The position numbers and the translations under genes were made by a program. From NCBI RefSeq assembly GCF_022808175.1, contig NZ_JALGBX010000004.1, positions 81,346-145,345 of the forward strand: a stretch of DNA of 64,000 nt. The letters are read 5' to 3'. Positions 51,730 through 61,237 of this stretch are shown here, one piece after another. The stretch's first letter is position 1. Every line of letters begins with the position of its first letter. A model generated the notes under the pieces. That model did not search any database and was not told the DNA's origin. It saw only the letters and a list, made by a program, of their open reading frames with translations. The DNA is from Streptomyces sp. AP-93. Lineage in GTDB: Bacteria; Actinomycetota; Actinomycetes; Streptomycetales; Streptomycetaceae.

Positions 51730-51759
51730 CCCCTGGTAGGGATCGCCGGGGCCGAGCGC

Positions 51760-53250
51760 TCACCAAGGGCCCGGCGCCGGTGGGGCGACGACGGGCGGGC
51801 GGTCGTCGCAGGTGAGGGTATTGGGCAGTTCCCAGCCGGCCAGCCAGGGTCCCGTCGTACCGCCGCCGTCGTTGCCGCCGCGGTCGACGAGGGTGAACTC
51901 CGAGCCGGTGGCGGGGAAGTTGAAGGAGCCGCAGTTGTTGACGCCGACGGCGCCCACGTTCCGGGCGTCGACGTTCTCGAAGCTCGCCGAGCCGGCCACC
52001 CGGGCGCTGACCACCGAGGTGCCGGTGCCGTCGACCCGGACGTCCTTGAAGTGGGCGTTCTCGATGCGGACCTTGTCCTTCACCGGCCAGTCGCTGACCA
52101 GCATGATCGCGTTGTAGGTGCTGTCCAGGAAGGAGTTGCCGGTGACTGGATGTCCGCCTGGTCGATGCTGCGGTCCAGGGCGTAGATCCGCAGGCTGCCG
52201 GTGAACGGTTCGGCTCCGAAGCGGGAGCCGACGTGCAGGGCGCTGCCCTCCCGGACCGGGTCGGCCACGAGGTTTCCGGAGACGGTGGTGTCGGCGCCGC
52301 CGTAGATCGCGATGCCGTTGGCCAGGGTGGGGCTCTGCACGGTGTTGTGGTCGAAGGTGTTGCGGGCGTTCGTGGTCTTCTCCGCCCACATCGCGAGGCC
52401 GTCGTCGCCGGTGTTGCGGACGAAGTTGTCCTGCACGAGGGAGTCGGTGACTCCGGTGTGGAAGTTCAGGCCGTCGGCGATCTGGTCGGTGATGACGTTG
52501 CGGGTGACCTTCACGTTGCTCATCGGGCCGTCGAACCAGAGGCCGACCTTGGTGTGGTGGATGTAGAGGGAGTCGATGGTGGAGTCGCTCATCGAGCCGC
52601 CGACTCCGTTGACCTGGTCGGTGTCCACGCGTTCGCGGACGTCGCCCTCGATGGCGAAGCGGGAGAGGTGGACGTTCCGGCTGCCGCCGTCCGCGGCCTC
52701 CCTGCCGTAGAAGCCGACGCCCTTGCCCTTGACGGTGGTGTACCAGCTGCCGGCGCCGGTGAGGGTGACCCCGTCCACGATGATGTGCCGGTTGACCTGG
52801 TAGGTGCCCGGCGGCAGGTAGACCGGGAGCCGGTGGCGCTTGGCGAAGGCGATGGCCCGGTCGATGGCGTCGGCGGAGTCCCGGCGGCCCGTCGGGTCGG
52901 CGCCGAAGAGGAGGGCGTTGGCGGCCGCCGCCTCCACGTGCGGGGCGCCGACGCGCTGCGAGTCGAGCAGGTCGATGACCGTCCAGGCTGCGGGGCTCCC
53001 GGCCGGGACCGTGAGCCGGATCCTGTCGCCCGCCCGGTGGGTGCGGCCCAGGAGCAGGCGCTGCTCGTCGTACATGTGGGTGGGGCGGAACGGCTTGGCG
53101 ATGACCGGGGCCGGGGTGGTGGCCGCCGGGACACAGGCGCGCTCGGTGATCCACCAGTCGGGGTGCAGGAGGTCTGCCTGCGGGTCGTTGCTGAAGGGGT
53201 CGCCAACCGCTCGCAGGGGGGCGCGCCGAAACACGTTAGCTCGATTGGGT
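51760..53250 (-). pseudogene. Right-handed beta-helix glycoside hydrolase/lyase-like gene, frameshifted
   Basis: Coding sequence from about 53250 to 52147 (DLLHPDWWITERA, ADAIDRAIAFAKRHRLPVYL, VNGVGGSMSDSTIDSLY, GDDGLAMWAEKT) shifts frame at about 52146. It then continues in the next frame (VTGNSFLDSTYNAIMLVS) to a stop at 51760. Adding one G at the shift (CAG-GTC-ACC) restores a single protein of about 490 residues. The fold is a pectate-lyase-3 type beta helix similar to mycodextranase/alpha-1,3-glucanase (GH87-like) proteins. The segment TGSLR-IYALDRS looks about 25 residues short, and no signal peptide precedes it. N-terminal truncation, possible internal deletion and a frameshift point to decay, although the frameshift alone could be a sequencing error. 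Confidence 0.75.
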
Positions 53251-53880
53251 GGTTGTCCGATTGGCAGCTTGCGGGGCGCCGTACCTGGTCGGGTAGCGTC
53301 GCTGGTGCGATCTGGGACGCCGGGTGCGGTGCCAGCGTGCGGGGCCCCTGCTCCACCGGAGTGATGGTTCAGGGCCTCCCCGTCGCCTTTGGCCGCATCC
53401 ACTTGGCCAGGTCGTGAGGGAACCGGACCTCCCGGAACGGACCACGCACATGATGTGTGTCGCCGACCGGGCCGCGAAAGCCGGAACCCAGTGCGCCCAA
53501 GACCGTTCGGGGCGTGCCACTACGCAGAGATCACTTCCGCGCAGCGAAAAGGAACGGTACTGGTTGTAGGGCCAAGAGGCGCGACCAGTGTGGGTCGAGG
53601 GCGGCCCGGCCGACGCCGCGGGGACCGCGGTGTTGGGCCGGGCTTCGGCCGTGCTCGCGCCCAGAGCGCCAGGACCGAGGGTGGCCACGGTGATCGCCGC
53701 CCGCGGCGACGGTTCTTCTGCGGGCGCCTCTTCTTGGGGGCATGGCCGGGACAGTAGGACCCCGCACGCAAACACGGCAAGAGTCGCGCAGGATTCTTCT
53801 GCTCCTTGTCAAATTCTCCCACGGATCCATGGTGTGGCAGACGTTCACGCCACGGCCTACCGTGGGACGGGGAGGGCCTC
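53251..53880. other. Gene-poor region, possible decayed exported-protein start
   Basis: No intact gene is seen. On the minus strand near 53640-53720 a broken frame reads PRAAITVATLGPGALGASTA, like a signal peptide, and could be the lost N-terminus of the beta-helix gene. Base composition is less GC-rich than elsewhere and codon bias is weak in all frames. A promoter for the DUF6629 gene should lie near its 3' end, where GGGGAGGG precedes the ATG. Confidence 0.4.
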
Positions 53881-54537
53881 ATGTGCTGGAGCGCGACGGC
53901 CGATCTGACGGCGGGCACGGTCATCACCGCCGTCGGGATCACCTGCCTGGTCCGGACCCGGCGCGCCCGGGACCTGCCCGTCGCCGCGCTCCCGCTGATC
54001 CTGGGCGCGCACCAGCTGATCGAGGCCGCCGTCTGGAACTCCGGCGGCGGCTGCGGTCCGGCCACCACCGCCTGGGCGGTGATCGCCCTCCCGCTGCTGC
54101 CCGTGTGGGTGCCGCTCGGGGTGCTGCTCGCCGCCGCGCCCGAGCTCAGGCCCCGGCTGCACTGGCCTGCCGCCGTCGGACTCGCCATCGGCGCGTACCT
54201 CTCGTACTGCCTGGCGACCCGCCCGGTGAGCGCCGAGGTCCGCGGCCACACCCTCGGGTACGGCGTGAACGTCCCGTGGATGCCCCTGGTCCTGACGGGC
54301 TACCTGTTCGCCACGCTCGGCGCCCTGCTCCTCTCGGGAGACCGGCTGCTGCGACTCCTCGGCCTCCTCCTGGCGGCCGGGGCCGTCGCCTGCGCCGCCC
54401 TGTGGAGGCTGGAGTTCGCTTCCAGCTGGTGCGCCTTCGCGGCGGCCGCCTCGACCCTGATCCTGGTCTGGACCGGCGACCGCGCGCGTTCCCCTTCTGT
54501 ACGCGGGGGCGCCGGCCGGGGTGCGCCGAGCCTGTAA
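53881..54537 (+). CDS. DUF6629-family membrane protein
   Basis: This 218-residue protein has about seven hydrophobic helices and begins MCWSATADLTAGTVITAVG, the hallmark of DUF6629. Function is unknown. GGGGAGGG lies about seven bases before the ATG at 53881. It stands alone between the decayed beta-helix gene and the cholesterol oxidase gene, with a terminator downstream. Confidence 0.85.
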   Translation: MCWSATADLTAGTVITAVGITCLVRTRRARDLPVAALPLILGAHQLIEAAVWNSGGGCGPATTAWAVIALPLLPVWVPLGVLLAAAPELRPRLHWPAAVGLAIGAYLSYCLATRPVSAEVRGHTLGYGVNVPWMPLVLTGYLFATLGALLLSGDRLLRLLGLLLAAGAVACAALWRLEFASSWCAFAAAASTLILVWTGDRARSPSVRGGAGRGAPSL

Positions 54538-54946
54538 CACCGGCCCGGGCGGCGAACAGGAGCGTGCGGCGAAGGTAAAAAGATTCGGGCGCCGGCCACG
54601 GGCCCACCTTGCGGTTTGTCGCTTTTCGGCCTCGGAGCCCACCGGATGCAGCCACGGCGGAGTGGCTGGGTGCGCCGAAAGCCCCGCCGCACCGGGGCGG
54701 CGGGGCTCCCCGCAACGCGTTCGACTTCTGACGTGGTGGATTCGAGCGGGCACTTCTCACCCGCAGGCCCGATCCCCCGGGCGCTCGCGTCACTCCGGGC
54801 GCACCGGCCGTCCACAGCGGGTCGTCGTTCCCAGCGTCCGATGGGACCTTCAACCCCCTTCCGCGGGCCGCGAACCGGCACCGCCCACGGCCGCCGCCCA
54901 GGAAAGACGCCTTGACGTATCTAGTGACTTCGCAAGCGCTCGGCAG
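54538..54946. other. Intergenic region before cholesterol oxidase
   Basis: This 409-bp stretch holds a hairpin terminator for the DUF6629 gene and a TTGACG-like -35 at about 54912, but no coding pattern. In the Streptomyces sp. SA-COO model the P450 gene choP precedes choA; here that place is empty. Confidence 0.5.
54680..54707 (+). terminator. Hairpin terminator after DUF6629
   Basis: AGCCCCGCCGC (54680-54690) pairs with GCGGCGGGGCT (54697-54707) around a 6-nt loop, 143 bp after the DUF6629 stop. Confidence 0.75.
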
Positions 54947-54960
54947 TAGAACTCGTTCTC
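54947..54960. promoter_or_regulatory. KstR-like operator TAGAACTCGTTCTC
   Basis: The site fits the KstR sterol-catabolism repressor pattern TnnAACnnGTTnnA at seven of eight fixed positions and contains the perfect dyad AGAAC-TC-GTTCT. It ends 26 bp before the cholesterol oxidase ATG, overlapping the likely promoter. A KstR regulator is not encoded in the window. Confidence 0.6.
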
Positions 54961-54971
54961 ATTCCGCCTAG

Positions 54972-56642
<1,671 letters not shown>

Positions 56643-56662
56643 GGCGGCGGACAGCACGAAGA

Positions 56663-56693
56663 CCGGGGCCGTCGGATCCTCCGACGGCCCCGG
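56663..56693. terminator. 14-bp perfect hairpin terminator after choA
   Basis: CCGGGGCCGTCGGA (56663-56676) and TCCGACGGCCCCGG (56680-56693) pair perfectly around a TCC loop, 20 bp after the choA stop. It also serves the convergent CMD gene. Confidence 0.9.
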
Positions 56694-56710
56694 ACCGTGT
56701 GCGCACCGCA

Positions 56711-56738
56711 CGCGCTCCGCGCTCCGCGCTCCGCGCTC
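56711..56738. repeat. Four 7-bp tandem repeats at the CMD gene end
   Basis: CGCGCTC is repeated four times in tandem and runs into the stop codon of the CMD-family gene. Confidence 0.8.
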
Positions 56739-57216
56739 AGTGGCCCGGGAGCACGCAGACGCTGTCGAGGCCGAGCACGTGGTTGAGCCGGCCGAAGGCC
56801 AGCCAGGAGCCGATGCTCATCGTCAGCTCCACGATCTCCACCTGGCTGTAGCGGGCCGTCATCCGCTCCCAGAACTCCTCGTCCAGGCCGTGGTGGTCCA
56901 GGCAGTACCGCTCCGCGTACTCCGCGGCGAGCCGGGTGCGCTCGTCGAAGCGGTCCGTGGTGCGCCACTCGGTGACGGCCTCGGGGAACTCGTCCTCGAC
57001 CTTCTCCCCGTCCCGGTCCGTGCGCCAGTCCAGGCAGAAGACGCAGCCGTTGATCTGGGCGACGCACAGCCGTGCCGCTTCGAACTCCCGCAGCCCCAGG
57101 GTCGTGTGGGCGTACACCGACAGCGAGAAGTTGGCGGCGGCCATGCCGATGCCGGGTACCAGATCGCCCCACACGTACTCGATGGGGTGCTGGCCTTCGG
57201 GGATGTCGATCCTCAT
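56737..57216 (-). CDS. Carboxymuconolactone decarboxylase/AhpD-family protein
   Basis: This 159-residue alpha-helical protein has a CxxC redox pair (Cys58-V-F-Cys61 in INGCVFC), as in AhpD-type peroxidase partners of the CMD superfamily. It may take part in thiol-dependent peroxide or lactone chemistry. Its ATG overlaps the stop of the upstream reductase gene (ATGA), and AAGGAAAC precedes it. Proximity to a hydrogen-peroxide-producing cholesterol oxidase, although convergent, is worth noting. Confidence 0.86.
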   Translation of the reverse strand: MRIDIPEGQHPIEYVWGDLVPGIGMAAANFSLSVYAHTTLGLREFEAARLCVAQINGCVFCLDWRTDRDGEKVEDEFPEAVTEWRTTDRFDERTRLAAEYAERYCLDHHGLDEEFWERMTARYSQVEIVELTMSIGSWLAFGRLNHVLGLDSVCVLPGH

Positions 57217-58295
57217 GAAAGTTTCCTTCCGAGTTTGCCGACGGCGGGGCGCAGGGGGACGTCCAGGGCGTCGTAGAGCCCCGGTTCGGCCTCCACCAGC
57301 CAGTCGATGGCTCCTACGAGACGTCCGACCGCGGTGGCGTTGCCGCCGGCCGAGCGGTTCTCGCCCTCGTCGGTGGCCTCGATGGTGACCTCGATGTGCG
57401 GGCGGCCTTCGATGATCACCCGGTGGGCTCCGTCGCCGCCGTCGGGCGGGGCCGGCCAGTCGGGGGCGCAGGAGGCGTGGATGCGGGTGACGTGCTCGAT
57501 GACGATGCGGGGTTCGCCCTCGACGATCCCCTGCACCTCGAAGCGGACGGCGCCCTGGGTGCCTCCCTCGAACTCCCCCATCGTGCGCGTGGTGACGGTG
57601 GTGTCGAGGGCGCGGCGCTCCACGGTCTCGCGGATGTCGTCGAGTTCGACGCCGAGGGCCCGGGCCATCATCCGTATCTGCCCGCCCCACACCATGGTCG
57701 GGATGGACGGCATGAGCATCATCGGCTCGTAGTCCATGGGCTGGCCCATGCCGATGAGGTAGCGGACGGAGTCCGGCTGGTCGTAGGTGGAGTAGTCGAA
57801 GATCTCCTGGCAGCGGATGACGTCGATCCGGGTGCCGAGCCCGCTGAGCAGCAGCGGGAGCACGTCGTTGCCCCAGCCGGGGTCGACGCCGGAGGCGAAG
57901 AGCGAACCGCCGCCCTCCGCGACCGCGGCGGTCACCGGATCGAGGAACTCCGGTGGGGCGCTGCGGTAGTCGTAGAGCGGGTAGAGGGCGGGGCTCACGA
58001 CGACGGCCCCGGAGCGGATCGCCCGGGTGATGTCGGCGAGCGCGTCGTCGGGGCGGATGTCGCCGGACGCCGCGTAGACGACCGCCCGCGGACGGGCCGC
58101 GAGGACCGCCTCGATGTCGTCGGTGGCCACGACGCCCGTCTCGTAGTCGAGTTCGCCGAGTTCACCGGCGTCGCGGCCGACCTTTTCTGGATTGTGGACG
58201 ATGACGGCGGCCAACTTCAGCGCCGGATGGGCCTCTACGGCACGGATGGCCAAACGGCCGACGTTGCCGGTACCCCAGACAACCGTGGAAATCAT
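57213..58295 (-). CDS. DapB/2,4-diaminopentanoate dehydrogenase-like oxidoreductase
   Basis: This 360-residue NAD(P)-dependent protein has an N-terminal Rossmann fold (WGTGNVGR, 7-14) and a substrate domain with EIFDYSTYDQPDSVRYLIGMG. It matches the dihydrodipicolinate-reductase-like group found in mycobacteria and streptomycetes, some of which act in sterol-related or amine catabolism. The true reaction is unknown. No ribosome site is seen before the ATG at 58295, so the mRNA may be leaderless. It is coupled to the CMD gene. Confidence 0.83.
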   Translation of the reverse strand: MISTVVWGTGNVGRLAIRAVEAHPALKLAAVIVHNPEKVGRDAGELGELDYETGVVATDDIEAVLAARPRAVVYAASGDIRPDDALADITRAIRSGAVVVSPALYPLYDYRSAPPEFLDPVTAAVAEGGGSLFASGVDPGWGNDVLPLLLSGLGTRIDVIRCQEIFDYSTYDQPDSVRYLIGMGQPMDYEPMMLMPSIPTMVWGGQIRMMARALGVELDDIRETVERRALDTTVTTRTMGEFEGGTQGAVRFEVQGIVEGEPRIVIEHVTRIHASCAPDWPAPPDGGDGAHRVIIEGRPHIEVTIEATDEGENRSAGGNATAVGRLVGAIDWLVEAEPGLYDALDVPLRPAVGKLGRKLS

Positions 58296-58359
58296 GCGCG
58301 GAGGGTAGCTTCAGGACCTGTAGGTTCCTAGAGCCGTGTACGGAAATTCCGGCCCGCTG

Positions 58360-58515
58360 TCACTGGTTTTGCGCACCCAGCACGAACAGCAGGTAGACGA
58401 AGAACGCGAACAGGTGACCTACGAACAAGTAGGCGATGAGCCGGATGACGAGACCGCGCGGAAACTTCGACTGCTGCGCTTGCCGTGGTTGCTGCGTGTC
58501 CTGCGTTTCGGGCAT
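58360..58515 (-). CDS. DUF6126 small membrane protein
   Basis: This 51-residue single-helix membrane protein has the conserved FPRGLVIRLIAYLFVGHLFAF core followed by a short C-terminus. Function is unknown. GAGGAG lies nine bases before the ATG. It sits 17 bp after the XRE-cupin regulator, an arrangement common in Streptomyces, so the pair probably forms an operon. Confidence 0.85.
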   Translation of the reverse strand: MPETQDTQQPRQAQQSKFPRGLVIRLIAYLFVGHLFAFFVYLLFVLGAQNQ

Positions 58516-58532
58516 GGCGTACGGCTCCTCGC

Positions 58533-59198
58533 CTATCGGTGGTGTGTGGTCGTAACGGCGCCGCCGCCGAGGCACAGGCCGGCGAGGCTGCTCTGCAGCA
58601 GGGTGTGGACGAACAGCAGCTCCGCCCCGGCGGCCGAGGCGGCGCCGATCCGGTGCGCGGTGAGCGAGTCGAAGTGGGCGCTGTCTCCCGGCTCCAGCAG
58701 GTACTCGCTCTCCCCCAGGTGCAGCCGCAGCCGCCCCTGCAGCACGTACAGCCACTCCTCCCCGGGATGTACGCGGACCAGCTCGCCCTGGCTGCGGCCG
58801 TGGGGGACGTGCACGCGCAACGCCTGCATCCCGCGGCCGGAGCCGCCTGCCTGCCAGTACGTCCAGCCGTCCGCCTCGCGGGCACCAAGGCCGCCGGCCC
58901 GTACGATGGGATCGGCGACGGCCGGGGTCTCCCCGAGCAGCTCCGAGACCGTCGTGCCGTAGGTGCGGGCGAGCCCGAGCAGCAGCGGCAGCGAGGGCTG
59001 GCGGCGGCCGGTCTCCAGCCGCGACAGGTGCGCCGGCGAGAGCCGGGCCCGGGCGGCGGCGGCCTCCAGGGTGAGCCCGGCCCGGCGGCGCAGATCGCGC
59101 AGCTGCGGGGCCACGGTGGGCAGCTCGGCTTCGGGGGCAGTTTCGCCCGGGACGGTGTCGTCCGCTTCGCCTGGGCCGGGGGCAGGACCGGTTGTCAT
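58533..59198 (-). CDS. XRE-family regulator with C-terminal cupin
   Basis: This 221-residue regulator has an N-terminal HTH_3 domain (LTLEAAAARARLSPAHLSRLETGRR split around residues 42-66) and a C-terminal cupin (about 125-200, HPGEEWLYVLQGRLRLHLG). Such proteins sense small molecules or metals through the cupin. It is cotranscribed with DUF6126. A 15-bp palindrome 41 bp upstream of its start is a likely autoregulatory site. Confidence 0.9.
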   Translation of the reverse strand: MTTGPAPGPGEADDTVPGETAPEAELPTVAPQLRDLRRRAGLTLEAAAARARLSPAHLSRLETGRRQPSLPLLLGLARTYGTTVSELLGETPAVADPIVRAGGLGAREADGWTYWQAGGSGRGMQALRVHVPHGRSQGELVRVHPGEEWLYVLQGRLRLHLGESEYLLEPGDSAHFDSLTAHRIGAASAAGAELLFVHTLLQSSLAGLCLGGGAVTTTHHR

Positions 59199-59239
59199 GC
59201 CCCGATTGAGCCAGATCCTTACCCCTCTGGCAAACCGCG

Positions 59240-59254
59240 TTGCCTCTGAGGCAA
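59240..59254. promoter_or_regulatory. Palindrome TTGCCTCTGAGGCAA
   Basis: A perfect 7-bp dyad around one T lies between the XRE-cupin gene and the DNA ligase stop. A related CCTCTGGCAA half-site lies 10 bp nearer the XRE gene. It is a good candidate operator for that regulator. Confidence 0.65.
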
Positions 59255-59261
59255 AGCGCTC

Positions 59262-60812
59262 CTACGGGCCGTCGCCGGGCCCGGGCGGGCCCGCGAGCAC
59301 CCTCTCCACCGTGTCCGCGTCCTGCGCCCGCTTGTCGGGGCGGTGGCGCAGGACGCGCGCGAAGCGCAGGGCGACCCCGGCCGGGTAGCGCGGGGAGCGC
59401 TGCAGGCCGTCGTAGGCGATCTCCACCACCAGTTCGGGGCGCACCCGGACCGTGTGGCCGTCGTCCTCGACCGCGAGCTCGCCGAGCCGTTCGGTCTGCC
59501 AGCGCAGCATCTCGTCGGTGAGTCCCTTGAAGGTCTTGCCGAGCATCGCGTAGCCGCCGTCGGCGGTCCGGGCGCCGAGGTGGAGGTTGGACAGGAGACC
59601 GGTGCGCCTGCCGTGGCCCCGTTCGACGGCGAGCACGACCAGGTCCAGGGTGTGCACCGGTTTCACCTTGAGCCAGTGTTTGCCGCGCCGGCCGGCCGCG
59701 TAGGCGGAGTCGAGGGCCTTGAGCATCACGCCCTCGTGCCCCCGGCTCAGGGTGCGCGTCCAGAACTCCTCCGCCTCGGCCGCCTGCGCCGCCGGGTCCT
59801 CGACCACGAGCCGGCCTACCCGGTACTCCTCCGGTACCAGGGCGGTGAGCGCCGCGTACCGTTCGCGCACCGGCAGGTCGAGGAGTACGCGGTCACCCGC
59901 CACCAGCACGTCGAAGAAGTAGGGGACGACCGGGAGGGTCCGCCGGGCGGCCTCGACGTCGGCGCGGGAGCCGACCCGGCTCGCCACTTCCTGGAACGGC
60001 ACCGGCCGCCCGTCCTCGGCGGAGCGTCCGATGACCTCCCCGTCGAGGATGAACCGGTCCCCCGGAAAGGACCGGGCCAGCTCGGCCACCTCCGGCAGCC
60101 GGTCGGTGATCTCGTCGAGGGAGCGCGTGTACAGCCGTACGTCGTCCCCCTCGCGGTGGACCTGCACCCGGATCCCGTCGAGCTTCTCCTCCACCGCACA
60201 CGGCCCGAGCGCGGCCAGCGCCGCCGCCACCGACTTGGCGGTGTTCGCCAGCATCGGCTGTACGGGCTGCCCCACGCGCAGGGTGACCTCGCTCAGGGCC
60301 GCCGCCCCGTCGGCGAGCACGGCCGCCGCCACCCGGGGCAGGGAGCCGTCGAGCATGGCGGCCCGGCGCAGGGCGGCGGCGGGCACCCCGGCCGCGGCCG
60401 CCACCCCGTCCAGGGCCACGGCGTCGAGCGCGCCCTGACGCACCTCCCCGCCGAGCAGGCTGCGCAGGAACCGCTGCTCGGCCTCGGTGGCGGCGCCGAG
60501 CAGGGCGTCCAGGATCCGGCGGCGCTCGGCCTGGGCGCCGGCCCCGGCCACGGCGGCGAGCCGGGTCACGGCCTCGTCGACGTCCGTCACGGTCAGGGTG
60601 GCTTCGGCGGCCGGTGCGCTCTCCCCGGCGAGCGCGCGCCAGCCGATCCCCGGGCGGCCCTGCGGGAGCCGCCCGGCGAGGTAGGAGACGACCAGGGCCG
60701 CTTCCCCGGCGGGCGCGGCGGCGAACAGCTCCGCGAGCAGGGCGGTCTTCCCCGACCTGGCGGAGGTTTCGGCGACCTCCCGGGACACGCGCGCGACCTC
60801 GGCCAGCAGCAT
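59262..60812 (-). CDS. ligB: ATP-dependent DNA ligase, LigB-like
   Basis: This 516-residue ligase seals DNA nicks through a lysine-AMP intermediate. A DNA-binding helical domain (1-180) precedes the nucleotidyltransferase domain with Lys210 in EEKLDG, motif IV HEGVMLKA and motif V KHWLKVKP. A C-terminal OB-fold follows (HTVRVRPELVVEIAYDGLQRS). Length and layout match mycobacterial LigB rather than the Ku-partner LigD. GGGAGG lies eight bases before the ATG. A cluster of 39-bp repeats lies upstream. It is probably an accessory repair ligase beside the essential NAD-dependent LigA. Confidence 0.93.
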   Translation of the reverse strand: MLLAEVARVSREVAETSARSGKTALLAELFAAAPAGEAALVVSYLAGRLPQGRPGIGWRALAGESAPAAEATLTVTDVDEAVTRLAAVAGAGAQAERRRILDALLGAATEAEQRFLRSLLGGEVRQGALDAVALDGVAAAAGVPAAALRRAAMLDGSLPRVAAAVLADGAAALSEVTLRVGQPVQPMLANTAKSVAAALAALGPCAVEEKLDGIRVQVHREGDDVRLYTRSLDEITDRLPEVAELARSFPGDRFILDGEVIGRSAEDGRPVPFQEVASRVGSRADVEAARRTLPVVPYFFDVLVAGDRVLLDLPVRERYAALTALVPEEYRVGRLVVEDPAAQAAEAEEFWTRTLSRGHEGVMLKALDSAYAAGRRGKHWLKVKPVHTLDLVVLAVERGHGRRTGLLSNLHLGARTADGGYAMLGKTFKGLTDEMLRWQTERLGELAVEDDGHTVRVRPELVVEIAYDGLQRSPRYPAGVALRFARVLRHRPDKRAQDADTVERVLAGPPGPGDGP

Positions 60813-60856
60813 GCGGCCATCCTCCCGCCGAGCGGCGGGCGCCGCAGCCCAGCACA

Positions 60857-60973
60857 TCCAGCCTCGCCGACGTTTGAGGCGCGGGGTCCGGAAAATCCAG
60901 CCCCGCCGGCGTTTGAGGCGCGGGGTCCGGAAAATCCAGCCCCGCCGGCGTTTGAGGCGCGGGGTCTGGGGCG
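60857..60973. repeat. Three tandem 39-bp GCCGGCGTTTGAGGC-type repeats
   Basis: Units of 39 bp start at 60857, 60896 and 60935, each with the core CCGCCGGCGTTTGAGGCGCG (the first has two changes). The core is a short intergenic repeat that I recall as frequent in Streptomyces genomes. The third copy runs into a hairpin with T residues. Confidence 0.85.
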
Positions 60974-60985
60974 GAGCCCCAGTTT
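60966..60985 (+). terminator. Hairpin with T-run beside the 39-bp repeats
   Basis: CTGGGGC-GGA-GCCCCAG followed by TTT forms a compact intrinsic-terminator-like hairpin on the plus strand. The rest of 60986-61237 shows no coding pattern and should hold the promoter of the fusion gene at 61238. Confidence 0.6.
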
Positions 60986-61237
60986 CGGGAAGGGGCGGGG
61001 TGGGGGAAAGACCGGCCCCGGGCCGACCCCGCCAGGCGTTCCGATTCCGGGGGCCGGGTACCGGGGCCGGGGGCCAGCTACCGGGGCCGGACTCCGAGTC
61101 GGACTCCGCGGGCGGCCCCGCCCCGCCCCGCATACCGCAGGCGCGGTACACCCGGCGGGCCGTGTAGTCCTTGAGGACGTCCGCAGTTCAGCCTGCGGGA
61201 GCGCGGTCACCGGAGGCCCAACGCTTAGGGTTCCCGT

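Noticed and set aside
53389..53757. Plus-strand ORF before DUF6629
   Set aside because: Composition is Arg/Gly-rich, without domains or codon bias. The region looks like decayed or non-coding DNA.
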